DNA of 64,000 nt from Mycolicibacterium duvalii (lineage in GTDB: Bacteria; Actinomycetota; Actinomycetes; Mycobacteriales; Mycobacteriaceae), in the NCBI RefSeq assembly GCF_010726645.1, contig NZ_AP022563.1, positions 62,001 to 126,000 on the forward strand, written 5' to 3'. The position numbers were made by a program, and so were the translations under genes. Each line of letters begins with the position of its first letter. Within the stretch, counting starts at the first letter, position 1. The notes below the pieces were generated by a model, which saw only the letters and a program-made list of their open reading frames with translations, was not told the origin of the DNA and ran no database searches. Of this stretch, positions 8,933 through 16,964 are shown piece after piece.

Positions 8933-9514
8933 TTAGGAGACAACTGGCCGCACGGGTTGGCTGCCGATCTTCTCCCACGTCTGCTGGCGTGCGTCGGTGA
9001 ACCGCAGCGCCATCCGCTCGATCTCGGAGGCGTCCGCGTGGACGGCATCAGTGCCGGTGGGCCGAAACATCAACCGAGACTGCTTATATGCGCCCACCGT
9101 GGGCTCGACGTACTCGGACCGCGGCTCCGGCCCTGAACCCAGGTAGACAACGATCTGCGCGCCCGCCACACCGCTAACCACGACGTTCGTGACGGGCTGG
9201 CTGCTCTCGTTGTGGACCTTCCAGCCGCTGAAACCTCGCTGCACCTCGGAGAGCACGATCAACACGCTGGACGCCTGCGCGGACTGCTCAGCGGTGTTGC
9301 GCGCCTCCTCGGCACGCTGGCGAGACTCCTGCACCGTTGCGATCCGACCGACGTCGGACGCGACGTCCTTCGCCGCCTGCACGGCCTCGTCCCGTTTCTC
9401 CTCGGCGATCCGCTTGGCTTCGCGGGACCGCAACGCCGACACGCCCGCCACAATGGCCGACCCCACGGCCACGGCTGCGCTGATTCCGCTGATGATGACG
9501 TTGGCGAGGTCCAC
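8933..9514 (-). CDS. Hypothetical membrane-anchored coiled-coil protein
   Basis: A 193-aa protein starting with GTG at 9514. Residues 4-26 form a hydrophobic anchor (IISGISAAVAVGSAIVAGV). Residues 28-80 are a charged heptad-like coiled coil (REAKRIAEEKRDEAV). The C-terminal 110 residues look like a beta-rich domain (SGWKVHNESSQPVTNVVV). It is the last gene of the minus-strand head/terminase module, 27 bp after the large terminase stop. No family is recognised. Similar anchor plus coiled-coil layouts occur in phage accessory proteins, but no function can be given. Confidence 0.65.
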   Translation of the reverse strand: MDLANVIISGISAAVAVGSAIVAGVSALRSREAKRIAEEKRDEAVQAAKDVASDVGRIATVQESRQRAEEARNTAEQSAQASSVLIVLSEVQRGFSGWKVHNESSQPVTNVVVSGVAGAQIVVYLGSGPEPRSEYVEPTVGAYKQSRLMFRPTGTDAVHADASEIERMALRFTDARQQTWEKIGSQPVRPVVS

Positions 9515-9541
9515 GGAGCCGAGGCTATCGGCCTAGGCGCC

Positions 9542-11074
9542 TCACTGTCCGCCGATCCGGCGGCGCATCCAGGCGGGTGGCGGTGGCAGCTTGTCCTCCC
9601 GCGCACGGCGGGCGGTGTCGATGGGACTCACGAAGTGCACCCCCTGGCCGACGGAGTGCGCGAGAACATCGTGGGCCACGACGGCTGCCGCCACCCGGTC
9701 GGGTTGATGCTGCCCGGCCTCCCACGTCACCGCCTGGGCCTCGAAATCGGGCAGGTACCCGGCGACGCGGGCGCGCCCGGTTTCGAGTGCGGCGAGCAGG
9801 CCGGTGGAGCGGGCCACCGCATCGCCCTTGCCCCGGTCGGTGCCCTTGGGCGGCCAGCCGGTGACCTTGATGGGACGGTCTACGCGGAACCGGGCCAGCA
9901 CCTCGGTGACCAACCGGGTGTAGGTGGCGCGGGCCGAGAACGCCTCAATGCTGATTTCGCTGGCCCCCACGTCGGCGGCGAGCTGCACAGCGCGCACCGC
10001 CCAAGCGTCGGAGGTCATTCGGCCCGACACGTCGGCGATCAGCGCGACCACCCCGTCGGCGGTGAGCGCGGCGGCGATGATGCCGGTCTCATCACCCTCG
10101 CCGGAGTCGGCAGGGTCCACGCCCACCACTATCTTGACCGCCCCCGGCGGGGCCGCTGGGAGCCGCCAGTCCTCGATCCACGACGCTTTGATCAGGCCGC
10201 CCTCGGGCGTGGTGGGCGTGCCCAGATACATTGCGGCCCAGGCGCGGGAGCCGACCTCGTTCTTGATCTCGCGGAACTGTTCGGCGGTGCGGCCCACGGC
10301 GCTGGTCATAGCGACACCACTGCGCTCCCGGCCCAGGGCGTCGGGCACCCCGGCGGTGCTGATGGCCGGGATGTTCACACACCGCCACCGGCTACCCGGC
10401 TCGGCCAGCAACGACCCGGCCAGGTCGTCGGGGTGCCACCGCGTAAGGACCACGATGGCGCTCGCGCCGGGCATGAGCCGGGTCATCAGGCTGGCCCTGA
10501 ACTCTGCGGTGAGCCGCCGCCGGTAAGCGTCGGAGTCGGCCTCCTGCGCTCCCTTCACGGGGTCATCGACCAGCAGGACCGATGCGCCAAATCCGGTGGT
10601 GCTGGATAGAATTCCGCCCGCGAGCATGCCGCCCCGGTGACCGGCCACGCGCCACCGGCCCACGGCCTGCTTGTCCGCAGCCAACTCGATGCCCACGACG
10701 GCAGGGTTCTCGGCGATCAGCCGCCGTGCGGCGGCGCTGTGCTCCTCGGCCAGGGCGTCGCCGTAGGACTTCACGATGACCTCGGCGTCGGGGTCACGCG
10801 CCAGCATCCAGACTGGGAACACCTGCGAGGTGAGGACCGACTTGCCGGTCCTGGGCGGCATGGTCACGATCAGGCGTGAGTCCGGCTCCTCGACCGCGCG
10901 CACCAGCTCATCGGAGAGCAGCTTGATGGCGGGGGTGACGACGTAGCCGGGGATGAGCTGCCGGGCCAGTTCCGCCGGACTGTCCGGACGCCGCCGTGCA
11001 CGGGCCAACGCGATGGCCCGGGCGGCGGTCAGCGCGGAGAAGTGATCGTGGGGGCGGTGGGTCGTGGTGGTCAC
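9542..11074 (-). CDS. Phage terminase large subunit
   Basis: A 510-aa DNA-packaging motor protein. The ATPase domain shows Walker A PPRTGKS (residues 73-79) and Walker B LLVDDP (Asp170, Asp171). The nuclease domain shows the first acidic motif VGVDPADSG (Asp320) and the second ISIEAFS. It pumps DNA into preformed capsids and cuts it. GTG 11074 is chosen because it overlaps the upstream stop (GTGA) and starts the protein-like sequence; upstream the frame is Arg/Pro-rich and not family-like. It shows the element keeps packaging ability although tail genes are missing. Confidence 0.88.
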   Translation of the reverse strand: MTTTTHRPHDHFSALTAARAIALARARRRPDSPAELARQLIPGYVVTPAIKLLSDELVRAVEEPDSRLIVTMPPRTGKSVLTSQVFPVWMLARDPDAEVIVKSYGDALAEEHSAAARRLIAENPAVVGIELAADKQAVGRWRVAGHRGGMLAGGILSSTTGFGASVLLVDDPVKGAQEADSDAYRRRLTAEFRASLMTRLMPGASAIVVLTRWHPDDLAGSLLAEPGSRWRCVNIPAISTAGVPDALGRERSGVAMTSAVGRTAEQFREIKNEVGSRAWAAMYLGTPTTPEGGLIKASWIEDWRLPAAPPGAVKIVVGVDPADSGEGDETGIIAAALTADGVVALIADVSGRMTSDAWAVRAVQLAADVGASEISIEAFSARATYTRLVTEVLARFRVDRPIKVTGWPPKGTDRGKGDAVARSTGLLAALETGRARVAGYLPDFEAQAVTWEAGQHQPDRVAAAVVAHDVLAHSVGQGVHFVSPIDTARRAREDKLPPPPAWMRRRIGGQ

Positions 11075-11331
11075 GCGGCCTCCTTGGGTTGCTTGGTGTC
11101 GAGACCGGCGGACTGCGCGGTCCACAGGTCCGAGCGCGTCCAGGTGTGGCCGCAAAGTGTGCACACGTACCGGCACACTGCGCCCGTGCTGCCGCTGCGC
11201 CGGACTTCGGTGGGCTCGGTCAGGCTGGCCAGGCGCACGCGGCTGTCGGCGTTGTGGCCCAACGGATTGCACTGCGGGCAGTAATCGTCCAGAAACTGCC
11301 AGCGGCGGGTGTCCGGTGCGGTCGTTGTCAC
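11071..11331 (-). CDS. Small zinc-ribbon protein
   Basis: An 86-aa protein with two Cys pairs, CPQC near residue 18 and CTLCGHTW near residue 57, spaced as in a zinc ribbon. It starts at GTG 11331, and its stop overlaps the terminase start by four bases, so the two are probably co-translated. Small zinc-ribbon or HNH-like proteins often sit next to terminases in actinophages, but the HNH catalytic residues are not seen here. The role is unknown; nucleic-acid binding is a reasonable inference. Confidence 0.65.
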   Translation of the reverse strand: MTTTAPDTRRWQFLDDYCPQCNPLGHNADSRVRLASLTEPTEVRRSGSTGAVCRYVCTLCGHTWTRSDLWTAQSAGLDTKQPKEAA

Positions 11332-11436
11332 GGTGGGCTCCTCGGGTGTCGTTGGTGAGGTGGGAGAACCGCGTGGTTGTGGTTGACGATGGGCACCGCC
11401 GCGCCGAGGCCAGGCGTGGCGGCACCAGCGGCTCGG

Positions 11437-12009
11437 TTAGCCGGTGGGCACAGGCTGACGGGGCGTGGCGTTCAGGGGCGGCACCGTGCGCATCCCGGCC
11501 CGCAGCCCGGCGAGCTGGGAGCTGGTCGGACCGCCGCCGTCGGTGATGTCCAGGGCGGCGCACACATCCGTGTGCAACGCCTCCCCGGTGCGGTAGAGCT
11601 GCTGGGCCACGCGGATGACGGCTGGCCAGCACCGCTCGATCACCGGCTGCACGAAGTGCCCGGAATGGGTGCCACCGCTGGCGGTCAGAACGCCGCAATC
11701 ACGACGACCGCCGCCGTCGAGGACCGCGTACACCTCTCGCTGCGTCGGGCGGCGACCGGCGCGCCACCGGGCCTGCGCCCACGGCCCCGCATAGGCGATC
11801 TCGGGGTCACGCCCCTGGGGCCGGTCGGCGAACGTGGCCAGGCCCTCCACGCCGGTCACCTTGCCATCGATGACCACAGCGTTGCGGAGCTGCGCGCCCA
11901 GGACGACGCCAGCCACAGCGTGACCGGCCTCGTGAATGCACAGTTCGAGGTGCTGGCGCTCCCGGTCGGTGAGGTCGGCCCGGGTGAGCGGGCGCTTGCG
12001 GCGGTTCAT
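11437..12009 (-). CDS. HExxH metalloprotease-like protein
   Basis: A 190-aa protein with CIHEAGHAVAG near residue 30, the HExxH zinc-protease motif in the form seen in M41/FtsH-like peptidase domains of actinobacterial plasmids and phages. No membrane segment is evident. ATG 12009 has a good AAAGGG ribosome-binding site seven bases away. An alternative ATG at 12036 overlaps the previous stop (ATGA) and would add nine residues. Its position between the possible capsid gene and the terminase would suit a head maturation protease, but that is inference. A 105-bp gap without a clear gene separates it from the zinc-ribbon gene. Confidence 0.65.
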   Translation of the reverse strand: MNRRKRPLTRADLTDRERQHLELCIHEAGHAVAGVVLGAQLRNAVVIDGKVTGVEGLATFADRPQGRDPEIAYAGPWAQARWRAGRRPTQREVYAVLDGGGRRDCGVLTASGGTHSGHFVQPVIERCWPAVIRVAQQLYRTGEALHTDVCAALDITDGGGPTSSQLAGLRAGMRTVPPLNATPRQPVPTG

Positions 12010-12032
12010 GGTGGTGCCCTTTCTGATGGTGG

Positions 12033-12359
12033 TCATCGCGGCTGGTCGGTGTCGGTGGCCGACGCCCCGGCGGCGGCGCGGTACGCAACCGGGCCGCCGT
12101 CGCCGGAGCGTCGACCATTCGTGAGGAGAGGTTCTGATTCGTCGCGGTGCAACAGTTGGCGTGCGAGCTTGTCCCGCTGCTTGGTCATGCGGGTGGCCCA
12201 CCGCGCCGCCGCCTCATCCAGGTAGCGGTCGATGCAGAGGGTGCAGGTGTACTCCCACACCGAGCCTCGCCACTGCCAGCACGGGCCGCCGCAGGACTGG
12301 CAGGCCGGGCCGGTGTAGGCGGCGGCCTCGGCCTCGGTGGTCAGCGTCGTGGCGGTCAC
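12033..12359 (-). CDS. Small Cys-rich zinc-binding protein
   Basis: A 108-aa protein that begins at GTG 12359, overlapping the stop of the 29-aa ORF (GTGA). It has CQSCGGPCWQW and, about 20 residues later, CTLC, a likely zinc-binding pair. A helical basic stretch follows (RWATRMTKQRDKLARQLL) and then a disordered tail. The longer upstream frame is a shadow of the 272-aa gene and is not included. It belongs to the minus-strand operon starting at 14245. The role is unknown. Confidence 0.6.
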   Translation of the reverse strand: MTATTLTTEAEAAAYTGPACQSCGGPCWQWRGSVWEYTCTLCIDRYLDEAAARWATRMTKQRDKLARQLLHRDESEPLLTNGRRSGDGGPVAYRAAAGASATDTDQPR

Positions 12360-12445
12360 TGCCGTCGCTCCCGCCGGTCGCCCACATCGAATCGCAACGA
12401 AGCGCCCAGGGCGGCCAGGGTGACCACGGTCATCGCGGCGGCCAT
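12356..12445 (-). CDS. 29-aa putative membrane micropeptide
   Basis: A 30-codon frame joined on both sides to its neighbours. Its ATG overlaps the stop of the 272-aa gene as TGATG, and its TGA overlaps the next GTG start as GTGA. It encodes MAAAMTVVTLAALGASLRF and a basic tail, so it is a short hydrophobic helix with positive C-terminus. Such tight overlaps on both ends argue for real translation, but the length alone would not. It could be a tiny holin-like or regulatory peptide, or simply a coupling device. Confidence 0.45.
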   Translation of the reverse strand: MAAAMTVVTLAALGASLRFDVGDRRERRQ

Positions 12446-13263
12446 CACGCGATCCCCACCGCCGCCACCACGGCTTCGTAGCCCACCAGCACGGTGCGTT
12501 CGGCGATGGCGGCGAACAGGTTTCGGTGCTCATCCATCGCGGTGCGGACCTGCACCGTGTCGCGCCACCCGAACGGTTGGCTGGTCGCCACGATGGTGTT
12601 GGCCAGACCCGCGACGTACCCGCCGCCGATGACCCAGGTGTGGCCCGACGGCGAGACGCGGGCGGTGCCGGAGCGGGCGAACAGGTCCGGCTCGATGGCC
12701 ACCAGGTCGGCAGCGACGTGGAAGTAGACCATGGTGTTGGTCTTGGCCCCTTCACCTTCCAGGTAGGCCACGGCCTCCTTGAGGGTGGGCCGGGCGGCGA
12801 TGCCGCCGGGCAGCTCGCCCGCGTCCACCAGCAGGCGGGCGGCGAACTCGCGCTCGACCATCGGCTGCTCCTGCAACCGGAACACCTGGGCCGCCCGCGC
12901 TTCGACCTCGCGGCGGCTCGGTTCGGTCAGGTCGCACTCGTCATACGCCCACACCGTGACCGGCTCGAACGGGTCCAGGATGCCGGGCCGGGTGCCCTCC
13001 TTGCGCTCGGGGCTGTCGATGGGCGGCACCGAGCACCACGGCGCGGTCCACACACCGGCGGCGTCCTTGCCGCCGTAGTTCGGCCCGCGCACCTCCACGC
13101 CGTTGATGTGCCGCGATGGTTCGCCAGCGGCCACCTCGGTCCAGGAGGTGGTGGCGTAGAGGCCGGGGGTCGCCGGGTTTAGCGCCGGGACGTCGAATCG
13201 CGCCGGCAGCATCGTGGTGTGCGCGGTGACGGGGAAGTCGGGTAGCGAATTTGGTGCGGTCAC
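12445..13263 (-). CDS. Possible capsid-like protein
   Basis: A 272-aa protein starting at GTG 13263 (overlap GTGA with the previous stop). The segment TNTMVYFHVAADLVAIE, then SPSGHTWVIGGGYV, a GW at FGWRDTVQVR and a late AERTVLVGYEA resembles the C-terminal order of features in small HK97-fold capsid and encapsulin-like proteins of actinobacterial elements. It sits in a six-gene overlapping operon upstream of the terminase, the right place for a head gene. The identification is by pattern only. If wrong, it is an unknown structural or accessory protein. Length is short for a full phage capsid but usual for encapsulin-size shells. Confidence 0.5.
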   Translation of the reverse strand: MTAPNSLPDFPVTAHTTMLPARFDVPALNPATPGLYATTSWTEVAAGEPSRHINGVEVRGPNYGGKDAAGVWTAPWCSVPPIDSPERKEGTRPGILDPFEPVTVWAYDECDLTEPSRREVEARAAQVFRLQEQPMVEREFAARLLVDAGELPGGIAARPTLKEAVAYLEGEGAKTNTMVYFHVAADLVAIEPDLFARSGTARVSPSGHTWVIGGGYVAGLANTIVATSQPFGWRDTVQVRTAMDEHRNLFAAIAERTVLVGYEAVVAAVGIA

Positions 13264-13988
13264 GGGGTCTCCTCGGTGTCGATGCCCAGCGCAGCCAGTT
13301 CGGCACGCGCACGGTCGGATTCGTTGACAGCGGGTGCGCCGTCGTGGTTGGCCTGGCCGTCGCGGCCCAGACGGCGTTCCAGCGCCATCGCGGCGCGGTC
13401 CAGCGTGCGGGCCAGCAGCCGCGCCAGCAGGTCCGAACGCGAGGGCTGACCGCGCAGCTCGGCGGCATCGGGCGCGTAGGAGCACGCCAGCAGCTCGGAG
13501 AACGCGGCATCGACGGTCTCGGCCATCGCCACCAGCGCCGCCGCCCAGGAACCGTCGGCGAGCATCGTGTCGGTGATCTCGGGAAGCGGCGGGCGCGGGG
13601 CCAAGTCCACCAGCAGGGTCATGGCGGTGCGGCGCTTACCTGGGTCACTGGCCAGGTGCGCGGTCCTGGCCCGCGCATCGCGCTCGGCCACCCACCCGAC
13701 GGCGACACCGACGAGTTCGTGGACTTCCTCGGCCAGCCACGGCACCGAGACGGCGGTGCGCATGAAGCGCCCGGGCCGGTCGGCCTCGGCGATCCGCTGC
13801 GCCAGCGGGTCGAGGACATCGGCGATCTCGCGGGCCAGGCTCCATGTGCGGGCGTAGTGACCGGCAGACAGCCCGTCACGCCGCCGCTGGCGCAACTGGG
13901 CCGGGCTGTACCGGCAAGGCCGCTGGGGGCGCTGCGCGGCCAACGCGGCATAGGTGCGGTTCTTGGCCATCACACCGAGGTAGGTCAT
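13260..13988 (-). CDS. Hypothetical protein of the head operon
   Basis: A 242-aa, helix-rich, soluble protein. ATG 13988 overlaps the previous stop as ATGA and its own stop overlaps the next start as GTGA. The N-terminus is basic (AKNRTYAALAAQRPQRP) and most of the rest is amphipathic helix, ending in an acidic tail. It may be a scaffold or portal-like replacement, since no canonical portal is found in the element, but there is no motif to show this. No family recognised. Confidence 0.55.
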   Translation of the reverse strand: MTYLGVMAKNRTYAALAAQRPQRPCRYSPAQLRQRRRDGLSAGHYARTWSLAREIADVLDPLAQRIAEADRPGRFMRTAVSVPWLAEEVHELVGVAVGWVAERDARARTAHLASDPGKRRTAMTLLVDLAPRPPLPEITDTMLADGSWAAALVAMAETVDAAFSELLACSYAPDAAELRGQPSRSDLLARLLARTLDRAAMALERRLGRDGQANHDGAPAVNESDRARAELAALGIDTEETP

Positions 13989-14245
13989 CGGGCCACCGCC
14001 TGGTCGGTGGCCTCGGTATCGCCGCCAGCGGCGATGAGGTCGGCCAGTTCCTCGGCCCGCTCGGGGTCGATGCCGGTCTCGATCATCGCCGTGCGGTGTT
14101 TCCACCAGGCCAGCGCTGCGGTGGCCTCCTGCACACGCGGCCCATCGACCTCACCCCGCGACGCCATCGCGCCCAGGGAGCCGCGCCACGTCATCGGCGA
14201 GCGGTCGCGGGGGTGGACGGTGTGAGCGGGTGAGGCTGTCGTCAT
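13985..14245 (-). CDS. Hypothetical small protein, first gene of head operon
   Basis: An 86-aa protein from ATG 14245, the promoter-proximal gene of the chain of overlapping genes down to 11437. It is charged and helical in the second half (AALAWWKHRTAMIETGIDPERAEELADLIAAGG). No family is recognised. The upstream region holds a perfect palindrome (14262-14275), so the operon is probably controlled by a repressor or activator. Confidence 0.55.
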   Translation of the reverse strand: MTTASPAHTVHPRDRSPMTWRGSLGAMASRGEVDGPRVQEATAALAWWKHRTAMIETGIDPERAEELADLIAAGGDTEATDQAVAR

Positions 14246-14261
14246 GGCACCAGGCTATCTA

Positions 14262-14275
14262 ACTTGCGTGCAAGT
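14262..14275. promoter_or_regulatory. Palindrome in the promoter region of the head operon
   Basis: ACTTGC-GT-GCAAGT is a perfect inverted repeat with a two-base centre, 17 bp upstream of the ATG at 14245. On the minus strand it is followed by TAGATA, a fair -10 element. This is the usual place for a phage operator. The 180-bp gap 14246-14425 holds no gene. Confidence 0.4.
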
Positions 14276-14425
14276 GACATCACCAAAAGTGTTGCGGGAC
14301 AATCCCTCCCATGTCGGGTAAGTGCTTACGCCCCCTTGCAACGTGGCGTTTTGAGGTGCCGGGAATGCCAGAGCTCCGCCTCCGCGAGAAGGAATCGGAC
14401 GAGGAGTGTCGGCGTGTCGGGCCGG

Positions 14426-14893
14426 TCAGTCGGCGTCGTTGGCGAACGGTCGGACACCGTGCTTGGCGCGGAACGCCGCAATCATCGTCTTCTCTGTGTT
14501 GCGCGCCTCGGCCTCTTCAGTGACCAGCCAGCCGACGATGAGGTCCGCGTGGTCGGCCAACTGAAAGATGCGGCGTCCGCCAGCGTGTCTCGCGCCGCCA
14601 CCGGCTCCGTACCTGCGGAACTGGCGCAGGCGGCGGTGCAAACCGTCCTTTTTGGACCCGAGGCTCGCCTTGCCGATGTAAACCAGCCGCTCGCCTGGAA
14701 CCCATGCGTCCTCCAGTACCGGGATCGGGACGGGCGCGTCACCGCGATACGGGGCGTCGGCGCGGAACTCGGGTGGGGCGTCGGTCGGTCGGACGACGAC
14801 GTAGACGCCCGCCTTCCTTGGCACATCGGTGTTGGCGAGATCCTGGAACGTGGACCAGCCGGTGAAGGCTGACAGGTCAAGGGGATTGGTCAT
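14426..14893 (-). CDS. GIY-YIG nuclease family protein
   Basis: A 155-aa protein with the family order of motifs: GVYVV (residues 29-33) as GIY, VYIGKAS (71-77) as YIG, the catalytic Arg in LHRRLRQF (87-91), Glu134 in the EKTMI helix that binds the metal, and Asn152 in the terminal PFAND. This is a complete single-domain GIY-YIG endonuclease. Its start overlaps the UDG-like stop by one base (TGATG), so the two are co-translated. Together they could cut DNA at sites made abasic by the glycosylase. That pairing is inference; stand-alone GIY-YIG proteins also act as homing or repair nucleases. Confidence 0.82.
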   Translation of the reverse strand: MTNPLDLSAFTGWSTFQDLANTDVPRKAGVYVVVRPTDAPPEFRADAPYRGDAPVPIPVLEDAWVPGERLVYIGKASLGSKKDGLHRRLRQFRRYGAGGGARHAGGRRIFQLADHADLIVGWLVTEEAEARNTEKTMIAAFRAKHGVRPFANDAD

Positions 14894-15525
14894 CAGGTTG
14901 GCCGGGTCGGCGCAGTCTCAAAAGCCCACGCAATCGCCCGTGCCACTCGTTTTTCGTAGTGTTCACGAATAGGTGCCGGTCGCGTCATGATCCAGTACGG
15001 GTGAGGCGGGAACACCAGATACGTTAGGTCCGGGGGCTCGGATTGTGTCGACCGAGGGACACGGAAGGGCCAGTTCAGCTCACGTGCCTCGGGATAGATC
15101 AATCGCACTGCGGATCGGGCGAACTTCCCAACGCCGATCACTAGGCGCGGCCGGACGATTTCGCGCAACTCTTCGCGCAAGAACGCCGCGCAGTTGGCTG
15201 TCTCGTGTGGAAGCGGGTCTCGATCCTCCGGCGGGTGACAATGGATTGAGTTGGTGACGAATAGCTCTGCCTTTGCGTAGCCGGCCCTCTTGAAGCACCG
15301 ATCGAGAACGGCTCCGCTCCCGCGATAGAAGGGCTCTTGTGCGTCCATGCAGGCCTTGCACAACGCTTCGCCGACGATCGCTACGGGTGAGTCGATGGAA
15401 CCGAATCCCGGCGCAGAAGCCGTAATGCCTGGCACATTTAGGCGGTCGGGCCTCTTGCACTTGCGGCACGCTTTGATCCTGCGATCGAGGCGAGCCTTGG
15501 CGAGTTGACGATCGTCGGTGGTCAT
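14893..15525 (-). CDS. Uracil-DNA glycosylase-like Fe-S protein (family 4/5 type)
   Basis: A 210-aa protein with four Cys at 20, 23, 96 and 112, the C-x2-C...C-x15-C pattern that holds the [4Fe-4S] cluster in family 4/5 UDGs. The motif region reads VAIVGEALCKAC...EPFYRGSG (49-71), then TNSIHCHPPEDRDP (91-104) and HPYW (175-178) where family 4 has a catalytic HPS-like loop. Motif 1 is divergent (Cys/Ala-rich insert after GEA), so substrate may differ from uracil. It overlaps the recombinase stop (ATGA) upstream and the GIY-YIG start downstream. Base excision from phage or host DNA is inferred. Confidence 0.8.
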   Translation of the reverse strand: MTTDDRQLAKARLDRRIKACRKCKRPDRLNVPGITASAPGFGSIDSPVAIVGEALCKACMDAQEPFYRGSGAVLDRCFKRAGYAKAELFVTNSIHCHPPEDRDPLPHETANCAAFLREELREIVRPRLVIGVGKFARSAVRLIYPEARELNWPFRVPRSTQSEPPDLTYLVFPPHPYWIMTRPAPIREHYEKRVARAIAWAFETAPTRPT

Positions 15526-16283
15526 AGCGGCACCGCCGGAGGTATGGCACGCAGTCGGGCCGCGTCCTGGCCGCCGAACACCGCCTTCACCGTGGCCGGG
15601 TACCAGCGAGCCCCACCTTGCGCAGTGGGCACGGCGTCGGCGTTCAACGTCTGGGCGATTTTGGCGAAGCTGGTACCGGCAGCGCGCTCTTCGATGATGC
15701 GGGCGACCACCTCGGTGGGGAGCGTTGAGGGGCGGCCCAATCTGACCCCAGCAGCCTTCTTCGCTGCTAGTGCAGCCTTAGTGCGTTGGCGGATACGGTC
15801 GCGTTCATCCTCGGAGATCGCCGCCAGCATGCGCGCCACCAGGCGACCGTTGGAGGTGGTCAGGTCGGCGTCGATGTCGGCGATGTAGAGCGGCCATCCC
15901 TCGTCGGCAGCGGTCTCCATCAGGTCCACAGCATCGCGGAACCTACGGGAGAGCCTGTCGATTTTGGCGACGATCAATCGCTCGGCCTGGCCGGTTTGCA
16001 CCGCTTCCAGGGCAGCGGCCAGCCCGGGACGCTGATGCGGCGCCTTTCCACCGCTGACGCCGCCGTCCTCGTGCCACGCGTCGTCGGTGATAGTCCAACC
16101 CCGGGCAGCGGCAACGGCTTCGATGGCTGATCGTTGCGCCGCCAGACCGGCTCCTGACTCGGCTTGCTCGTCGGTGGACACCCGCAAGTAGGCGACAGCG
16201 GTACCGGTCGGCGCGGGGCCGGTGGAACGGCTGCGACGGCTACGGGTGCGGTCAAGTGCGGCGGCGATGGCGGTCGTGCTCAT
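15522..16283 (-). CDS. Small serine recombinase (resolvase/invertase type)
   Basis: A 253-aa protein with about 25 basic residues in front of a serine recombinase catalytic domain. The nucleophile is Ser36 in AYLRVSTDEQ, with KIDRLSRRFRDAVDLM as the conserved Arg helix. The C-terminus has a helix-turn-helix (PTEVVARIIEERAAGTSFAKI) and no large zinc/coiled-coil domain, so it is the small type. ATG 16283 is preferred over an upstream TTG. It heads the recombinase-UDG-GIY-YIG operon. It might invert or resolve DNA within the element, or assist cassette exchange; this is not shown by sequence. Confidence 0.85.
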   Translation of the reverse strand: MSTTAIAAALDRTRSRRSRSTGPAPTGTAVAYLRVSTDEQAESGAGLAAQRSAIEAVAAARGWTITDDAWHEDGGVSGGKAPHQRPGLAAALEAVQTGQAERLIVAKIDRLSRRFRDAVDLMETAADEGWPLYIADIDADLTTSNGRLVARMLAAISEDERDRIRQRTKAALAAKKAAGVRLGRPSTLPTEVVARIIEERAAGTSFAKIAQTLNADAVPTAQGGARWYPATVKAVFGGQDAARLRAIPPAVPL

Positions 16284-16324
16284 GCCTCTAGCGTATAGCA
16301 ATAGGTACCAAATGACCGATTGCT

Positions 16325-16477
16325 TTACGTTTTGCCGTCGGCCATTGCTTCGAGTGCTGCCGCCGCGCCTTCGAGCCGGGCGCGTTCGGTGGCGGTGGCG
16401 TCCAACTCCCCGCGTTCGATGGCGTAGAGGATCAGCCTGAGCTGGCCTGCGGTTGCAGCGATGTCGGCGCGCTTCAT
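16325..16477 (-). CDS. Hypothetical 50-aa protein
   Basis: A short ORF starting four bases after the stop of the 160-aa gene. It is helical and alternates charged and Ala residues (ATAGQLRLILYAIERGEL, then RARLEGAAAALEAM), resembling small phage proteins of unknown function found after terS-like genes. Position and codon use support it as real. The 41-bp gap before the recombinase start shows no more coding sequence. Confidence 0.5.
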   Translation of the reverse strand: MKRADIAATAGQLRLILYAIERGELDATATERARLEGAAAALEAMADGKT

Positions 16478-16481
16478 GTCG

Positions 16482-16964
16482 TCAGCGGTTTCGGCGGGTG
16501 TTGCCCGGCTGCCAACCGGCCAAAGGGTCGTAGCGATCGGGCCGGGGCGAGGACGGCACCGCCGGAGCCGGGTCCGCGCCGGTGGCCGGTGCACCGCCGT
16601 GTTCGGGGCTGTCCGCCTCGCTGGCGGGCGTTTCCGGCTCGGGCGCGGTAACGGGTGCCTCGTCCGGCTTCGGCAGCGGTAGCGACACCACAGCGGCAAC
16701 CGGCTCACCGGCACGCTGGCGGGCCACGGCCAGCCACTCAGCCAGCTCGTCGGAGGGCACGCCGTCCAGGGCGAGAACCTGGCAGGCGATGTCGCGGTGC
16801 AACTCCCACAGCGGGTCACCCGGCCCGGCGACGGTGCCGAACAGCTCGCGGCACTCGGCCACGGCCTGGCGCTCAAGATCCGAGGGCGACAGGCCGCCGT
16901 CGGCGATGTCGCGGGCGAGTGACGACGCGGCCTTAATCGCGTCCTCGGGGGTCATGGTGGTCAT
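16482..16964 (-). CDS. Hypothetical phage protein
   Basis: A 160-aa protein. The first 85 residues are helical and look like a folded domain (MTPEDAIKAASSLARDIADGG, then DIACQVLALDGVPSDELAEWL). The remaining 75 are Pro/Ala/Glu-rich and probably disordered. Its ATG overlaps the stop of the small-terminase-like gene (ATGA). It is part of the replication/packaging run of the element. No family is recognised. Confidence 0.6.
   Translation of the reverse strand: MTTMTPEDAIKAASSLARDIADGGLSPSDLERQAVAECRELFGTVAGPGDPLWELHRDIACQVLALDGVPSDELAEWLAVARQRAGEPVAAVVSLPLPKPDEAPVTAPEPETPASEADSPEHGGAPATGADPAPAVPSSPRPDRYDPLAGWQPGNTRRNR

Noticed and set aside
11328..11396. A 22-aa ORF between the metalloprotease-like and zinc-ribbon genes
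   Set aside because: It overlaps the next start (GTGA) but has a weak GTG start and His/Pro-rich composition; too little support.
9542..11698. A 718-aa reading of the terminase gene
   Set aside because: The N-terminal 208 residues are Arg/His/Pro-rich shadow of other frames; family sequence begins near GTG 11074, which also overlaps the previous stop.
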